64,000 nucleotides of DNA from Vallitalea sp. (GCF_025211055.1 NZ_JAOARO010000087.1:124001-188000), one strand, 5' to 3'. Shown: positions 54,900-63,763, numbered from the stretch's first letter. The notes: generated by a model not told the origin, from the sequence alone. Translations and numbers: made by a program.

Positions 54900-54908
54900 T
54901 GGTATAAT
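54900..54908 (+). promoter_or_regulatory. Extended -10 promoter of the nuclease gene
   Basis: TGGTATAAT (54900-54908), an extended -10 element, stands about 58 bases before the start at 54967. Confidence 0.5.
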
Positions 54909-54966
54909 ATTATATATGATATTACCTGCACTATGAAAGTGATAACTATGGAAGTGATAAAAATAT

Positions 54967-55566
54967 ATGCGAAAGAAAAAAAAGAAAATTAAATTTAAGG
55001 GGATTGTAGCTTCTATACTTGCATTTGCTTTCCTGTTTTTTTTCCAAGTAGATGTTAATGACAAAAACGTCAACATGGCAAAAGATCTATTCCAGACTGT
55101 TAAGAGCTTATTCTACAGCATTACTATAGATACTAATTATGAAGTAGGAGTTGTTAGCAGAGTTGTTGATGGAGATACTGTAGTTATTACAGTTGGTGGG
55201 GTAGAGAAGAAAGTAAGACTTGTTGGAGTCAATACTCCTGAATCTGTAGGACGTTATGCAAAAAAACCTCAACCCTATGGAAAAGAAGCAAGTAAGTTTA
55301 CCAAAGAAAAACTAGATGGAAAACAAGTTTATCTAGAAAAAGATGTCAGTGATACTGATAAATATGGTAGATTATTACGATACATATGGTTAGAAGAACC
55401 AGATAAAAGTAAGATTGAAGAGATAATGTTCAATGCTATACTATTAAAAGAAGGATATGCTAGTGTAATGACGTATCCACCGGATGTGAAATATTCAAAA
55501 ACCTTTGTAAAAATAGAAGAGAAAGCAAGAAATAATAAAACCGGATTATGGAAGACAAAAAAATAA
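54967..55566 (+). CDS. Membrane-anchored thermonuclease (SNase-like)
   Basis: A 199-residue nuclease with a basic N terminus, a signal-anchor helix (about residues 10-26) and a staphylococcal nuclease-like domain from about residue 58. The active-site pattern is visible: VVDGDTVVI, RLVGVNTPES with Arg and Glu, and DKYGRLLRYIW with the second Arg. It probably acts outside the cell, attached to the membrane, and degrades DNA or RNA. GGAAGTGAT at 54950-54958 supports ATG 54967. The stop codon lies at the edge of a hairpin shared with the convergent gene. Confidence 0.9.
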   Translation: MRKKKKKIKFKGIVASILAFAFLFFFQVDVNDKNVNMAKDLFQTVKSLFYSITIDTNYEVGVVSRVVDGDTVVITVGGVEKKVRLVGVNTPESVGRYAKKPQPYGKEASKFTKEKLDGKQVYLEKDVSDTDKYGRLLRYIWLEEPDKSKIEEIMFNAILLKEGYASVMTYPPDVKYSKTFVKIEEKARNNKTGLWKTKK

Positions 55567-55588
55567 GCTAGCTCGATTAGGGCTAGCT
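55566..55588 (-). terminator. Shared hairpin between convergent genes
   Basis: AGCTAGCTC (55566-55574) pairs with GGGCTAGCT (55580-55588) around GATTA, with one T-G wobble. On the minus strand it is followed by TATTTTTTTG, a good T-tract, so it should end the hemolysin III-like gene. On the plus strand no T-run follows, but the stem could still protect the nuclease mRNA. Confidence 0.75.
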
Positions 55589-56243
55589 ATAAATTTGTTA
55601 CCATTATATAATTATACATCATTATGAAATGACAAATACTTCCGCCTAACACAAAAAGGTGAAATAATTCGTGAAAACCAAATTTCTTTGAATTGAAATT
55701 AGGCCATCTAAGTCCATATATAATACCTCCAACAGTGTATATGATTCCACCTATCAGTAACCACATAAATCCATTAGGAGGTAATGTTTCTTTTATTTGT
55801 CCCATGGCAAGAACTGCTGACCATCCCATAATTATATAAATAGCTGCTGAAAACCAACTTGGTGAATTTATCCAAAATATTTTTAATAAAACACCGGCTA
55901 CTGCAGTACACCAAACAATAGTAAGTAATGTAAATCCAAAACCATCTCTTAAAGGAACTAGACAAATAGGCGTATATGTTCCGGCAATCAAAACAAATAT
56001 CATCATATGATCTATTCTTCTAAGTATAACACTTAATGACTTTGGCTTGTCAATTATATGATAAACAGTACTAGCTGTGTACAACAACACAAGGCTTACT
56101 CCGAATAGAGAAAAAGATAATGTATGCCATATAGTAGCAACATGACAAGATTTCCATACTAACAATATGACACCTATTAGAGAAACAACTGCTCCAATGA
56201 AATGTGTTAATGCGCTTATTGGGTCTTTTACTTTTAACTTCAT
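55587..56243 (-). CDS. Hemolysin III / PAQR family membrane protein
   Basis: A 218-residue seven-helix protein of the hemolysin III (YqfA, PAQR) family. It starts MKLKVKDPISALTHFIGAVV and has STVYHIID, RRIDHMMIFVLIAGTYTP and near the end ELFHLFVLGGSICHFIMMY, giving the conserved metal-binding His and Asp set. Bacterial members are suspected membrane hydrolases; the true role is unknown. Start at 56243 follows AAAGGAAG on the minus strand. The open frame runs up to 56432, but that hydrophobic extension has no site. The gene converges with the nuclease gene. Confidence 0.92.
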   Translation of the reverse strand: MKLKVKDPISALTHFIGAVVSLIGVILLVWKSCHVATIWHTLSFSLFGVSLVLLYTASTVYHIIDKPKSLSVILRRIDHMMIFVLIAGTYTPICLVPLRDGFGFTLLTIVWCTAVAGVLLKIFWINSPSWFSAAIYIIMGWSAVLAMGQIKETLPPNGFMWLLIGGIIYTVGGIIYGLRWPNFNSKKFGFHELFHLFVLGGSICHFIMMYNYIMVTNL

Positions 56244-56665
56244 AAAAATCTTCCTTTCATCATAAAACATTGTAGTTATATTAAAAATAAGTATTAAGTA
56301 ATATGTCAAAAATATAGTATATAATATGTACAGTGTATGCTTTAATATATAGTAAGCTTGGTCGGGATAAGTAGTATCAATAACTACATAAAGCGATGTA
56401 TATATGATAACATATGTATTAATATAGTTCAAGACTGTTTTTAATTTTTTATAAATAATTACTGAGAGGTCGCTAATAGAGTGTTAAAGAAATTGATGTA
56501 TAATATTTGTTAATGGAAAAGCAGAATATCTGATTATAACTAACTATGTAAATAAAAACGTTTAGAGTTCTTTATAAATAGAGGAAAATATGTTAGAATT
56601 TCTATGAATACCAATAGTATATAAAACGTCTTTAATCATAAAATTCAAAAGGATGGTGACTGTAG
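56244..56665. other. 422-base intergenic region between divergent genes
   Basis: This AT-rich gap separates the hemolysin III gene (minus) from the HAD-IIA gene (plus). I see no gene, tRNA or repeat. It holds the rightward promoter at 56571-56599. TATACT is present on the minus strand (within 56310-56325) as a possible leftward -10 box without a good -35 box. Confidence 0.6.
56571..56599 (+). promoter_or_regulatory. Promoter of the HAD-IIA gene
   Basis: TTTATA (56571-56576), 17 bases, TAGAAT (56594-56599) with TG in the extended position. It stands about 67 bases upstream of the start. Confidence 0.5.
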
Positions 56666-57463
56666 ATGAGAGATTTACATAAAATAAAATGTTTCTTATT
56701 AGATATGGATGGTACTTTTTATTTAGGAGATGAATTAATTGATGGTTCTATGGATTTTTTGAAAATTCTTGAGAAGCAGGATAAAGACTTTCTTTTTTTA
56801 ACTAATAATTCATCCAAGAATAGAAAGGATTATGTAGAAAAATTAATGAGATTAGGTTGTAACGTAGAACCTAACAAAGTGTTTACTTCTGGTGAAGCTA
56901 CAACAATATACTTACAGAATAAGAAACCTGGAGCAAAGATATATTTACTTGGGACACCTCTTTTAGAGGAAGAATTCACTAATGCAGGTTTTGAGTTAGT
57001 TAAGAGAAGAAATGAATCTCCAGATTATGTTGTGTTAGGGTTTGATACTACCCTTACATATGAAAAATTATGGATAGCATGTGATTATATTAGAGATGGA
57101 GTAACGTATATTGCTACGCATCCTGATTATAATTGCCCTCTTGAGGGAGGAAAATTCATGCCAGATGCAGGTGCAATGATAGATTTTATTGCTGCTTCAA
57201 CTGGTAGAAGACCTCATGTAATTGGAAAACCAAATGCTGATATTATTAATGTTATTTGCGATAAATATGGTTATAATAGGCAAGAAATTGCTATGGTTGG
57301 TGATAGGTTATATACTGATATAAAAACAGGTATTAATGCTGATATAGTTACTGTAGTAGTTTTATCCGGCGAAACAAGTATAATTGATTATAATAAATCA
57401 AATATAAATGCTGATTTTATTTATCCATCACTTAAGGAAATAGGTGAAGATTTAATAAAATAA
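56666..57463 (+). CDS. HAD-IIA family hydrolase (NagD-like)
   Basis: A 265-residue phosphatase of HAD subfamily IIA, with the cap inserted in the middle. Motif I is LLDMDGTFYLGDELIDG, motif II FLFLTNNSSKNRKDYV, and motif IV MVGDRLYTDIKTGI with the metal aspartates; IGKPNADI supplies the lysine. NagD, AraL and p-nitrophenylphosphatases are in this group, and the natural substrate is unclear. AAAGGATGGTGA at 56649-56660 fixes the start. It converges with the DUF503 gene. Confidence 0.93.
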   Translation: MRDLHKIKCFLLDMDGTFYLGDELIDGSMDFLKILEKQDKDFLFLTNNSSKNRKDYVEKLMRLGCNVEPNKVFTSGEATTIYLQNKKPGAKIYLLGTPLLEEEFTNAGFELVKRRNESPDYVVLGFDTTLTYEKLWIACDYIRDGVTYIATHPDYNCPLEGGKFMPDAGAMIDFIAASTGRRPHVIGKPNADIINVICDKYGYNRQEIAMVGDRLYTDIKTGINADIVTVVVLSGETSIIDYNKSNINADFIYPSLKEIGEDLIK

Positions 57464-57487
57464 ATATGTATAATATTAGCTAAAACA

Positions 57488-57763
57488 TTAGAAATCAGAG
57501 ATTTCAACAATTTCAACAGGATAATTGTTTTCGATAAAATCTATGATACTATAGAAAATCTGTTCAGTAGTTTGATTATTACTACTAACGATAGATAAAC
57601 CTAGTACGCCTTGATTAAGGATATCATTATCTTTTACTTCGGCAATACTAACATTGAATCTGTTATGAATTTTATGGATAATACTTTTTATAATGCTGCG
57701 TTTGTCCTTTAATGAATTAGAATCTAATATTAATATAGTTATTGTCACAGTTTTTACATTCAT
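57488..57763 (-). CDS. DUF503/YlxP family protein
   Basis: A 91-residue protein with the family's key motif NSLKDKRSIIKSIIHKIHNRFN, followed by alternating strands and helix and an acidic end. YlxP homologues are linked to ribosome maturation, commonly near rbfA and infB, but here the gene stands alone on the minus strand. AAAGGGTG lies six bases before ATG 57763 on that strand; two in-frame starts just upstream fall in the site. It is oriented away from the thiamine operon. Confidence 0.85.
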   Translation of the reverse strand: MNVKTVTITILILDSNSLKDKRSIIKSIIHKIHNRFNVSIAEVKDNDILNQGVLGLSIVSSNNQTTEQIFYSIIDFIENNYPVEIVEISDF

Positions 57764-58073
57764 TGACATCACCCTTTTGTTTTTTTAGTAGTATTATTAA
57801 TTATAGTAATTATTATAATAGCAAATTTATATTATCATATAATTAATTAGTTTGTAAATATAAAATAACAAATATAGATTAATTTAACATATACTTTAAT
57901 ATTTCTGGATGTGAGTGCTTTATTAAATATTATCTACGTGAATAATGTGAAATAGTCACTTATTATGTACATGGTTGATAGTTAACTTAAGAAATTAAAT
58001 ATCAAAGTAGAAAATATATTAAGAAAAATGTATTAAGATAAAGAGTATTTAATTGTATTTAATTTAATATCTA
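57764..58073. other. 310-base intergenic region without a gene
   Basis: Very AT-rich sequence between the divergent DUF503 gene and the thiamine operon. I see no coding frame of note. One imperfect hairpin, AATAATGTG (57941-57949) with CACTTATT (57957-57964), is the only structure I noticed. A leftward promoter for the DUF503 gene should be here, but I cannot place it with confidence. Confidence 0.6.
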
Positions 58074-58102
58074 TTGATAATATTAAGTAATTATGTTACC
58101 AT
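58074..58102 (+). promoter_or_regulatory. Promoter of the thiamine operon
   Basis: TTGATA (58074-58079), 17 bases, TACCAT (58097-58102), with TG in the extended position. Transcription would start about 20 bases before the riboswitch. Confidence 0.55.
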
Positions 58103-58127
58103 ATACTCAAATAAAAAATTAAACATT

Positions 58128-58216
58128 GGCTAGGGGAGCTAGTATAGCTAGCTGAGATAAAGAACGATATTCTTTGACCCTTGACCTGATCTGGTTCGTA
58201 CCAGCGGAGGGAAGCT
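58128..58216 (+). promoter_or_regulatory. TPP riboswitch (THI element)
   Basis: The conserved TPP aptamer core is clear: GGGGAGC (58133-58139), GCTGAGA (58151-58157), an AAAGAA/TTCTTT stem, GACCC, then GACCTGATCTGG, CTGG-TTCGTA-CCAG stem and GCGGAGGGAAGC. Binding of thiamine diphosphate should turn the downstream thiW-thiD-thiM-thiEC operon off. A terminator hairpin follows at 58244-58265, so control is probably at transcription. Confidence 0.96.
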
Positions 58217-58243
58217 TATCGTAATATTTATTGATATTGTAAT

Positions 58244-58268
58244 AAGGCAATCCTCGGATTGCCTTTTG
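58244..58268 (+). terminator. Riboswitch-linked terminator
   Basis: AAGGCAATC (58244-58252) pairs with GATTGCCTT (58257-58265) around CTCG, followed by a short T-run. It lies 28 bases after the TPP aptamer and should form when TPP is bound. I did not resolve the alternative antiterminator pairing. Confidence 0.75.
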
Positions 58269-58358
58269 GTTATTTATAGATTTGCTTCGCCAATAATCTT
58301 ATTAAATGTTTAATTATCTATTAACGAGTTAATTAATTCTATGGAAGGAAATGATTAC

Positions 58359-58862
58359 ATGAAACTAGAAACTAGAAAATTAGCTTTATCTGGAGTACTT
58401 ATAGCGCTAGGTGTTGTACTAAGTCCGTATCATATTCCTATTGGTGCTGCAAAATGTTTTCCGTGGCAACATCTTATCAACGTAATATCTGCAATACTAT
58501 TAGGACCTGTATACGCAGTAATTAATGCAATAGTTATATCCACACTAAGAAATATTTTTGCTATGGGAACATTATTAGCATTTCCAGGCAGTATTTTTGG
58601 TGCTTTATTTGCTGGTCTAATATTCAAGAGATTTGCTAATACATATCTTGCTGCTCTAGGTGAAGTAATAGGAACAGGGATTATAGGAGCAATAATAGCA
58701 TGTCCAGTAGGTATTTTATTTATGGGTAGACAAGCTGCAATATTTGGTTTAGTAATACCATTCATTATTAGTTCTTTTGCAGGAGCTGTAATAGCTGTAT
58801 TACTATTTGAACTTACAGCATTAAAAAAATTAGTAATAAAAAAGAAGGTATCTATACAATGA
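58359..58862 (+). CDS. thiW: ThiW, thiazole-specific ECF transporter S component
   Basis: A 167-residue membrane protein with about five or six helices, matching ThiW, the substrate-binding subunit for the thiamine thiazole moiety (hydroxyethylthiazole). Characteristic are LSPYHIPIGAAKCFPWQHLI and GTLLAFPGSIFGALFAGLIF. It needs an energising ECF module, not encoded here. ATG 58359 is preferred, with GGAAGGAAATGA at 58343-58354; an in-frame ATG at 58341 lies at the site's edge. The gene overlaps thiD by 4 bases (ATGA). Confidence 0.92.
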   Translation: MKLETRKLALSGVLIALGVVLSPYHIPIGAAKCFPWQHLINVISAILLGPVYAVINAIVISTLRNIFAMGTLLAFPGSIFGALFAGLIFKRFANTYLAALGEVIGTGIIGAIIACPVGILFMGRQAAIFGLVIPFIISSFAGAVIAVLLFELTALKKLVIKKKVSIQ

Positions 58863-59638
58863 AAACAGCGTTAACAATTGCAGGTTCAGATTCAAGTGGT
58901 GGAGCAGGAATACAAGGAGAGCTTAAAACATATGCTGCTCATGGAGTGTATGGTATGAGTGTTATTACAGCTGTAACGGCTCAAAACACAATAAAAGTAT
59001 CACATATTAGGGGACTTGAACCTATAACAATTTCCAAACAATTAGAAGCTATATTTGATGATATAAAAATAGACAGTATTAAGATAGGAATGTTGTTCAA
59101 CAAGCGAATAATAACAGCTATTGTTAATACATTTAAACAATATCAATTACCTAAGATAGTTTTAGACCCTGTCATGATATCAACAACAGGGAGAATATTG
59201 CTTAAGGGTGATGCAATAAAAAGTATCGTTGAAGACATGTTTCCATTATGTAATCTCATAACTCCAAATATTCTTGAAGCAGAACGACTAACTAATACAC
59301 CTATAAGTAATATAGCTGATATGGAAACTGCATGTAGAAAATTATATGAGCTTGGTCCAAAAAACGTTTTGGTAAAAGGTGGACATCTTAGAGATACAGC
59401 ATGTGATGTTTTATTTGATGGAAATGATTTTACATATTATAATCATAGAAGAATAGATAATCCTAATACTCATGGAACTGGGTGTGCATTATCTTCTGCC
59501 ATAGCAGCTAATATCAGTAAGGGGCAAAATACTGTTGATGCAGTTAGAATGGCAAAAGATTATATTACGAAAGCAATAGCAGGAGGATTCTCCATTGGTT
59601 CTGGAGATGGACCGGTTAATCACTTCATAGAAAGGTAA
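58859..59638 (+). CDS. thiD: HMP/HMP-phosphate kinase ThiD
   Basis: ThiD phosphorylates hydroxymethylpyrimidine and its monophosphate to HMP-PP. The ribokinase-like protein has AGSDSSGGAGIQGELKTYAA at the N terminus, DPVMISTTG in the middle and THGTGCALSSAIAANISKG near the C terminus with the anion hole. Length 259 is usual. Its ATG overlaps the thiW stop (ATGA), so translation is coupled. It supplies the pyrimidine half for ThiE. Confidence 0.97.
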   Translation: MKTALTIAGSDSSGGAGIQGELKTYAAHGVYGMSVITAVTAQNTIKVSHIRGLEPITISKQLEAIFDDIKIDSIKIGMLFNKRIITAIVNTFKQYQLPKIVLDPVMISTTGRILLKGDAIKSIVEDMFPLCNLITPNILEAERLTNTPISNIADMETACRKLYELGPKNVLVKGGHLRDTACDVLFDGNDFTYYNHRRIDNPNTHGTGCALSSAIAANISKGQNTVDAVRMAKDYITKAIAGGFSIGSGDGPVNHFIER

Positions 59639-59642
59639 TATT

Positions 59643-60467
59643 ATGAATAATTATATTGACACTTTTGACTTTGGTAAAATATATAAAAATTCAATGAAAC
59701 CATTAGTACATTATATCACTAACTATGTAACATCTAATGATGTAGCTAATATGACCCTTGCTTTTGGAGGTAGTCCGATCATGGCAGAAGCCATAGAAGA
59801 AATAGAGGAAATAACTTCAATGAGCAATTGTTTAGTAATTAATATCGGCACTGTTTCGTCTGTTAAGATAGAGTCAATAAAAAAAGCTATTCAGGTTGCT
59901 AACGATAATAATATACCTGTAATATTAGACCCTGTAGGTGTAGCTACTACCAGTTATAGAAAAAAAATAGTTTTTGATATACTTGATAATTATATAATAG
60001 ATGTCATTAAAGGTAATGCATCTGAGATAAAAGCACTACTTGGATTAAAGACTAATTCAAGGGGTGTGGATTCAGAAGAAATAGATGTAGAGGATATCAG
60101 CTTTATTGGGCATGAAGTTGCTAAGATATACAATACCATAGTTGCAATTACGGGGAAAATTGATACGGTTTGTAGTGATAGATATGTTGCTAAGATTAAT
60201 GGAGGCTCCAAGATGCTTACGTCTATAACTGGAACAGGATGTATGATATCACCATTAGTTGCGGTATCATTAGCTAAATCTGGGGATGCCTTTCTTAGTA
60301 GTATTTATGGAATATCAGCTATGGATGAAGCCGCTGATATAGTAGAAAATAATTTGAGAGACCAAGATTCAGTGGGGACATTTAAAGTAAAATTATTTGA
60401 TAGTATTTATAATATGAAAAACAAGAATTTCATAGATGGAAAGAAGGTAATTGTAAATGAAATTTGA
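59643..60467 (+). CDS. thiM: Hydroxyethylthiazole kinase ThiM
   Basis: ThiM phosphorylates hydroxyethylthiazole (HET) to HET-P, the salvage route for the thiazole half. Motifs include [42 protein letters not shown] and [14 protein letters not shown] with the catalytic cysteine. Length 274 is typical. It ends 11 bases inside the next gene. Together with ThiW it suggests that thiazole is imported, since no thiG, thiH, thiS or thiF is in this operon. Confidence 0.96.
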   Translation: MNNYIDTFDFGKIYKNSMKPLVHYITNYVTSNDVANMTLAFGGSPIMAEAIEEIEEITSMSNCLVINIGTVSSVKIESIKKAIQVANDNNIPVILDPVGVATTSYRKKIVFDILDNYIIDVIKGNASEIKALLGLKTNSRGVDSEEIDVEDISFIGHEVAKIYNTIVAITGKIDTVCSDRYVAKINGGSKMLTSITGTGCMISPLVAVSLAKSGDAFLSSIYGISAMDEAADIVENNLRDQDSVGTFKVKLFDSIYNMKNKNFIDGKKVIVNEI

Positions 60468-62391
60468 GAATAAATTATATTTGATTTCAAAGCAATATCC
60501 AGACTTTAATATTCTACTAGAGAAGACAGAACAAGCCCTTAGAGAAGGAATATCTATTTTTCAATATAGAAGTAAGGAAGAGAATAAAGATTTACTACAT
60601 AAAGAAGCTACAAAAATAAAAGAACTATGTGATAAATATAATACCTCTCTTATAATAAATGATCGAGTAGATATTGCAAAAGAAGTAGGAGCAGATGGTG
60701 TTCATCTTGGACAAGATGATACCAGTATAAAAGAAGCAAGGGATATTCTTGGTGAAGATGTTATTATCGGAGCGACAGCCAAAACTGTTGAAGATGCTAT
60801 AAGATGTTATGAAGAAGGAGCGGACTACCTTGGAGTGGGAGCTTTATTTCCTTCACCAACTAAACTTGATGCAGTACAGATTAAGCTTAAAACACTAATT
60901 GAGATTAATAATGCTGTACCTATACCCATTGTTGGCATTGGAGGTATAACAGCAGAAAACTTATCAAAAGAAATTAATGAGAATGTGGATTCAATCGCTG
61001 TAATTTCTGAGATTTATGATTCAAAAAATATAAAAGACGCTATAAAAAGACTAAACAATGCTTTTTTGAAAGGAAGGAATATAATGAATTATACTACACA
61101 AATGGATGCTGCCAGAAAAGGTATTATTACAAAGGAAATGGAAATAGTTGCAAAAAAAGAAAATATTGATGTGAATATTCTAGCTGATAAAATAGCAAAA
61201 GGTACAGTTGTTATTCCAGCTAATAAAAACCATAAAAGTATTGATCCAGAAGGTGTTGGAGAAGGATTAAGAACCAAAATCAATGTTAACTTAGGTATAT
61301 CAAAAGACAGTTATGATATAGATAGAGAGCTTGAAAAAGTAAAAACAGCTATTGATATGAAAGCAGAATCAATCATGGACCTTAGTAACTATGGTAAAAC
61401 TGAGGAATTCAGAAAAAAACTTATTGATATATCATCTGCCATGATAGGAACTGTACCTGTATATGATGCATTAGGTTTTTATGATAAGGAATTAAAAGAT
61501 ATTACAGAAAAAGAATTTCTAGATGTTGTTGAAAAACATGGTAAAGATGGTGTAGATTTTGTAACTATTCATGCTGGAATTAATAGAGAAACAGCTAACA
61601 CATTTAGAAGAAACCCTAGACTTATGAATCTAGTTTCAAGAGGTGGTTCTCTTATGTTTGCATGGATGCAGTTAAATAAAAAAGAAAATCCATTCTATGA
61701 ACATTATGATGAATTACTTGATATTTGTGCTAAATATGATATTACAATAAGTCTTGGTGATGCATGTAGACCAGGAGCAATAGCTGATTCAACAGATGCA
61801 AGTCAAATAAAAGAGTTAATAGTACTTGGAGAATTAACAAAAAGAGCATGGGCTAAGAATGTCCAAGTTATAATTGAAGGACCGGGACATATGGCTATAA
61901 ATGAAATTGAAGCAAATATGTTACTTGAGAAAAAACTATGTCATGGTGCACCATTTTACGTATTAGGTCCTTTAGTAACTGACATTGCACCAGGATATGA
62001 CCATATTACAGGAGCTATTGGTGGAGCTGTTGCTGCTGCTAGTGGAGCTGATTTCTTATGTTATGTAACTCCAGCAGAACATCTAAGACTACCTAGTATT
62101 GATGATATGAAGGAAGGTATAATAGCAACTAGAATTGCCGCTCATGCAGGTGATATTGGTAAAAAATTACCTAACTCAAGAGCATGGGATAATAGTATGA
62201 GCTATGCTAGACAACAATTAGACTGGAATAAAATGTTTGAATTGGCTATGGATCCAGTAAAAGCCAAAAAATATCGTGAAAGCTCAAAACCAGAAGATGA
62301 GAATTCTTGTTCAATGTGTGGTAAGATGTGTGCAGTACGTAATCTAAACAAAGTACTTAATGGTGAAGATATAAATATATTAAGAGATTAA
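60457..62391 (+). CDS. thiE-thiC: ThiE-ThiC fusion: thiamine-phosphate synthase and HMP-P synthase in one frame
   Basis: One 644-codon frame carries two complete enzymes. Residues 1-209 are ThiE, joining HMP-PP and HET-P ([38 protein letters not shown]). Residues 210-644 are ThiC, the radical SAM enzyme making HMP-P from AIR, ending with the cluster motif CSMCGKMC. At the joint, a T6 tract (61062-61067) is followed by a perfect AAAGGAAGG site five bases before ATG 61084, the normal thiC start. One T fewer would create TGA and end thiE there. So this may be a true fusion, two overlapping products, or an indel or sequencing error. Confidence 0.93.
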   Translation: MKFENKLYLISKQYPDFNILLEKTEQALREGISIFQYRSKEENKDLLHKEATKIKELCDKYNTSLIINDRVDIAKEVGADGVHLGQDDTSIKEARDILGEDVIIGATAKTVEDAIRCYEEGADYLGVGALFPSPTKLDAVQIKLKTLIEINNAVPIPIVGIGGITAENLSKEINENVDSIAVISEIYDSKNIKDAIKRLNNAFLKGRNIMNYTTQMDAARKGIITKEMEIVAKKENIDVNILADKIAKGTVVIPANKNHKSIDPEGVGEGLRTKINVNLGISKDSYDIDRELEKVKTAIDMKAESIMDLSNYGKTEEFRKKLIDISSAMIGTVPVYDALGFYDKELKDITEKEFLDVVEKHGKDGVDFVTIHAGINRETANTFRRNPRLMNLVSRGGSLMFAWMQLNKKENPFYEHYDELLDICAKYDITISLGDACRPGAIADSTDASQIKELIVLGELTKRAWAKNVQVIIEGPGHMAINEIEANMLLEKKLCHGAPFYVLGPLVTDIAPGYDHITGAIGGAVAAASGADFLCYVTPAEHLRLPSIDDMKEGIIATRIAAHAGDIGKKLPNSRAWDNSMSYARQQLDWNKMFELAMDPVKAKKYRESSKPEDENSCSMCGKMCAVRNLNKVLNGEDINILRD

Positions 62392-62397
62392 TTACAC

Positions 62398-62426
62398 TTT
62401 ACATTTATATATTATATATGTATAAT
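62398..62426 (+). promoter_or_regulatory. Promoter of the lipoprotein gene
   Basis: TTTACA (62398-62403), 17 bases, TATAAT (62421-62426): a near-consensus sigma-A promoter, about 47 bases before the lipoprotein start. Confidence 0.7.
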
Positions 62427-62472
62427 AATTAGAGTAGCAAGTATACAAATATTTTAAATGAGGGTGAAAAAA

Positions 62473-63018
62473 ATGAAAAAGTATTTTTTAGTAACAGTAG
62501 TAATATTATCCATGCTTATGTTTCAAGGATGTAGTAAAAGTAATTCATCTAAAGACAACGAAGCTACAAAAGCAGTCTCATCTTTTATGGATAATCTAGT
62601 TGAAGGGAACTTCAAGGAAGCTTATGATAACCTTGAGACAAAAGTTGAAGATGAATTCTTCGATGAGATACAGAATAATCCTATGAATGATTTATTATTC
62701 GGTCAATTAAAATATGAGATTGTTAGTTCAGAGATAAAAGATGATACTGCAACTGTCAAGATTAAGGTTACACATCCAAAACTTGATGAAATCGTTGCAT
62801 CTCTTATGTCTTCAGTAGATATTAGTAATCTTGGTGACCAAGCTGGTGACAGTATTGAGAAAGGTAAAGAAATGTTACAAACAGCTCTTGACGAAGTAAC
62901 AAAAGATAAAGAAATTGCTACAGAAGAAACTGAAGCTATAATTGAATTAAAACTTGTAGATGACAAATGGGTAATTAGTGAAGATTGCGATTTAACTGGT
63001 ATCTTAGGTGTTCAATAA
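62473..63018 (+). CDS. Small lipoprotein with DUF4878/DUF5105-like domain
   Basis: A 181-residue lipoprotein. The signal peptide MKKYFLVTVVILSMLMFQGC ends at a lipobox-like cysteine (residue 20), although Phe-Gln-Gly before the Cys is not ideal. The mature part has an NTF2-like pattern: VSSFMDNLVEGNFKEAYDNL, strands around IVSSEIKDDTATVKIKV, and a C-terminal ELKLVDDKWVISEDC. Such domains occur in many clostridial lipoproteins of unknown function. ATG 62473 follows GAGGGTG at 62460-62466. It has its own promoter and terminator. Confidence 0.82.
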   Translation: MKKYFLVTVVILSMLMFQGCSKSNSSKDNEATKAVSSFMDNLVEGNFKEAYDNLETKVEDEFFDEIQNNPMNDLLFGQLKYEIVSSEIKDDTATVKIKVTHPKLDEIVASLMSSVDISNLGDQAGDSIEKGKEMLQTALDEVTKDKEIATEETEAIIELKLVDDKWVISEDCDLTGILGVQ

Positions 63019-63035
63019 GTTTTAAATAATTAAGT

Positions 63036-63072
63036 AAAAGATTCTGTGAGATATCTCATGGAATCTTTTTTA
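63036..63072 (+). terminator. Rho-independent terminator after the lipoprotein gene
   Basis: AAAGATTC (about 63037-63044) pairs with GAATCTTT, and inside it GTGAGA pairs with TCTCAT, giving a long stem with two G-T pairs, followed by a T-run (63066-63071). Confidence 0.88.
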
Positions 63073-63086
63073 ATATGAAATTTATA

Positions 63087-63115
63087 TGAAATAGTTTCAC
63101 AAAAAAGCGTATAAT
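63087..63115 (+). promoter_or_regulatory. Possible promoter of the GNAT gene
   Basis: TATAAT (63110-63115) is perfect; the hexamer 17 bases upstream, TGAAAT (63087-63092), is a weak -35 box. It lies about 52 bases before the start. Confidence 0.4.
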
Positions 63116-63166
63116 AATTACAAAGGAATAAATGTTATTCATTATAGAAAGGATTGAAAACTTTAT

Positions 63167-63715
63167 ATGTTTGAATATAAAGTTAATAATGATATATCCC
63201 TTAGGTTATCCAATGTACAGGATGCGGAGGAAGTTTTTAAAGTCATAGATTCTTCAAGAAATCATCTAGGGAGATGGCTTACTTGGGTAGATTTGGTTAA
63301 AAGTCCAGATGATTGCAAATATAAGGCTTACAAAGCAATGCATCAATATGCAAGTAATAATGGATTTCAATGTAATGTAATATATAGAGGTAAAATAGTT
63401 GGCAGATTAGGTACACATAGTATTGATTGGTCAGAGAAATCCACTTCATTAGGTTATTGGCTTGCAGAAAATTATCAAGGAAGAGGTATAATGACTATGT
63501 GTTGCAAGAGTTTTCTTGCTATTATATTCAATGAATTAAAATTAAATGTTGTTTATGTCTATGTAGCAGAGAAAAACAAAAAAAGTAGAGCAATACCAGA
63601 AAGGTTACATTTTGAACAAAAAGGAATTAATAAGAATGCCCTAATATTAAGTGGTACGAATATTGATTATGTACGTTATGTCATGACCAGAGAAAGATAT
63701 TTTCATTATTACTAA
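63167..63715 (+). CDS. GNAT family N-acetyltransferase (RimJ/RimL type)
   Basis: A 182-residue acetyltransferase. It starts with a strand pattern common to RimJ/RimL-type enzymes (ISLRLSNVQDAEEVFKVI), contains SSRNHLGRWLTWV, and has the acetyl-CoA motif LGYWLAENYQGRGIMTMCCK (QGRG). Such proteins acetylate ribosomal proteins or small amines; the substrate is unknown. GAAAGGA is about 13 bases upstream, a slightly long spacing. The gene stands alone. Confidence 0.9.
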   Translation: MFEYKVNNDISLRLSNVQDAEEVFKVIDSSRNHLGRWLTWVDLVKSPDDCKYKAYKAMHQYASNNGFQCNVIYRGKIVGRLGTHSIDWSEKSTSLGYWLAENYQGRGIMTMCCKSFLAIIFNELKLNVVYVYVAEKNKKSRAIPERLHFEQKGINKNALILSGTNIDYVRYVMTRERYFHYY

Positions 63716-63728
63716 TTTGTGGTATAAT
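63700..63728 (+). promoter_or_regulatory. Extended -10 promoter before the last gene
   Basis: TTTTCA (63700-63705), 17 bases, TATAAT (63723-63728) with TG in the extended position (TGGTATAAT). It overlaps the end of the GNAT gene. Confidence 0.6.
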
Positions 63729-63763
63729 CTACAGGACAAATGCTTATATGAAAGGAAATTAAC

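Noticed and set aside
56244..56432. 63-codon upstream extension of the hemolysin III frame
   Set aside because: No ribosome site, atypical hydrophobic content, and a good site right before the shorter family-typical start.
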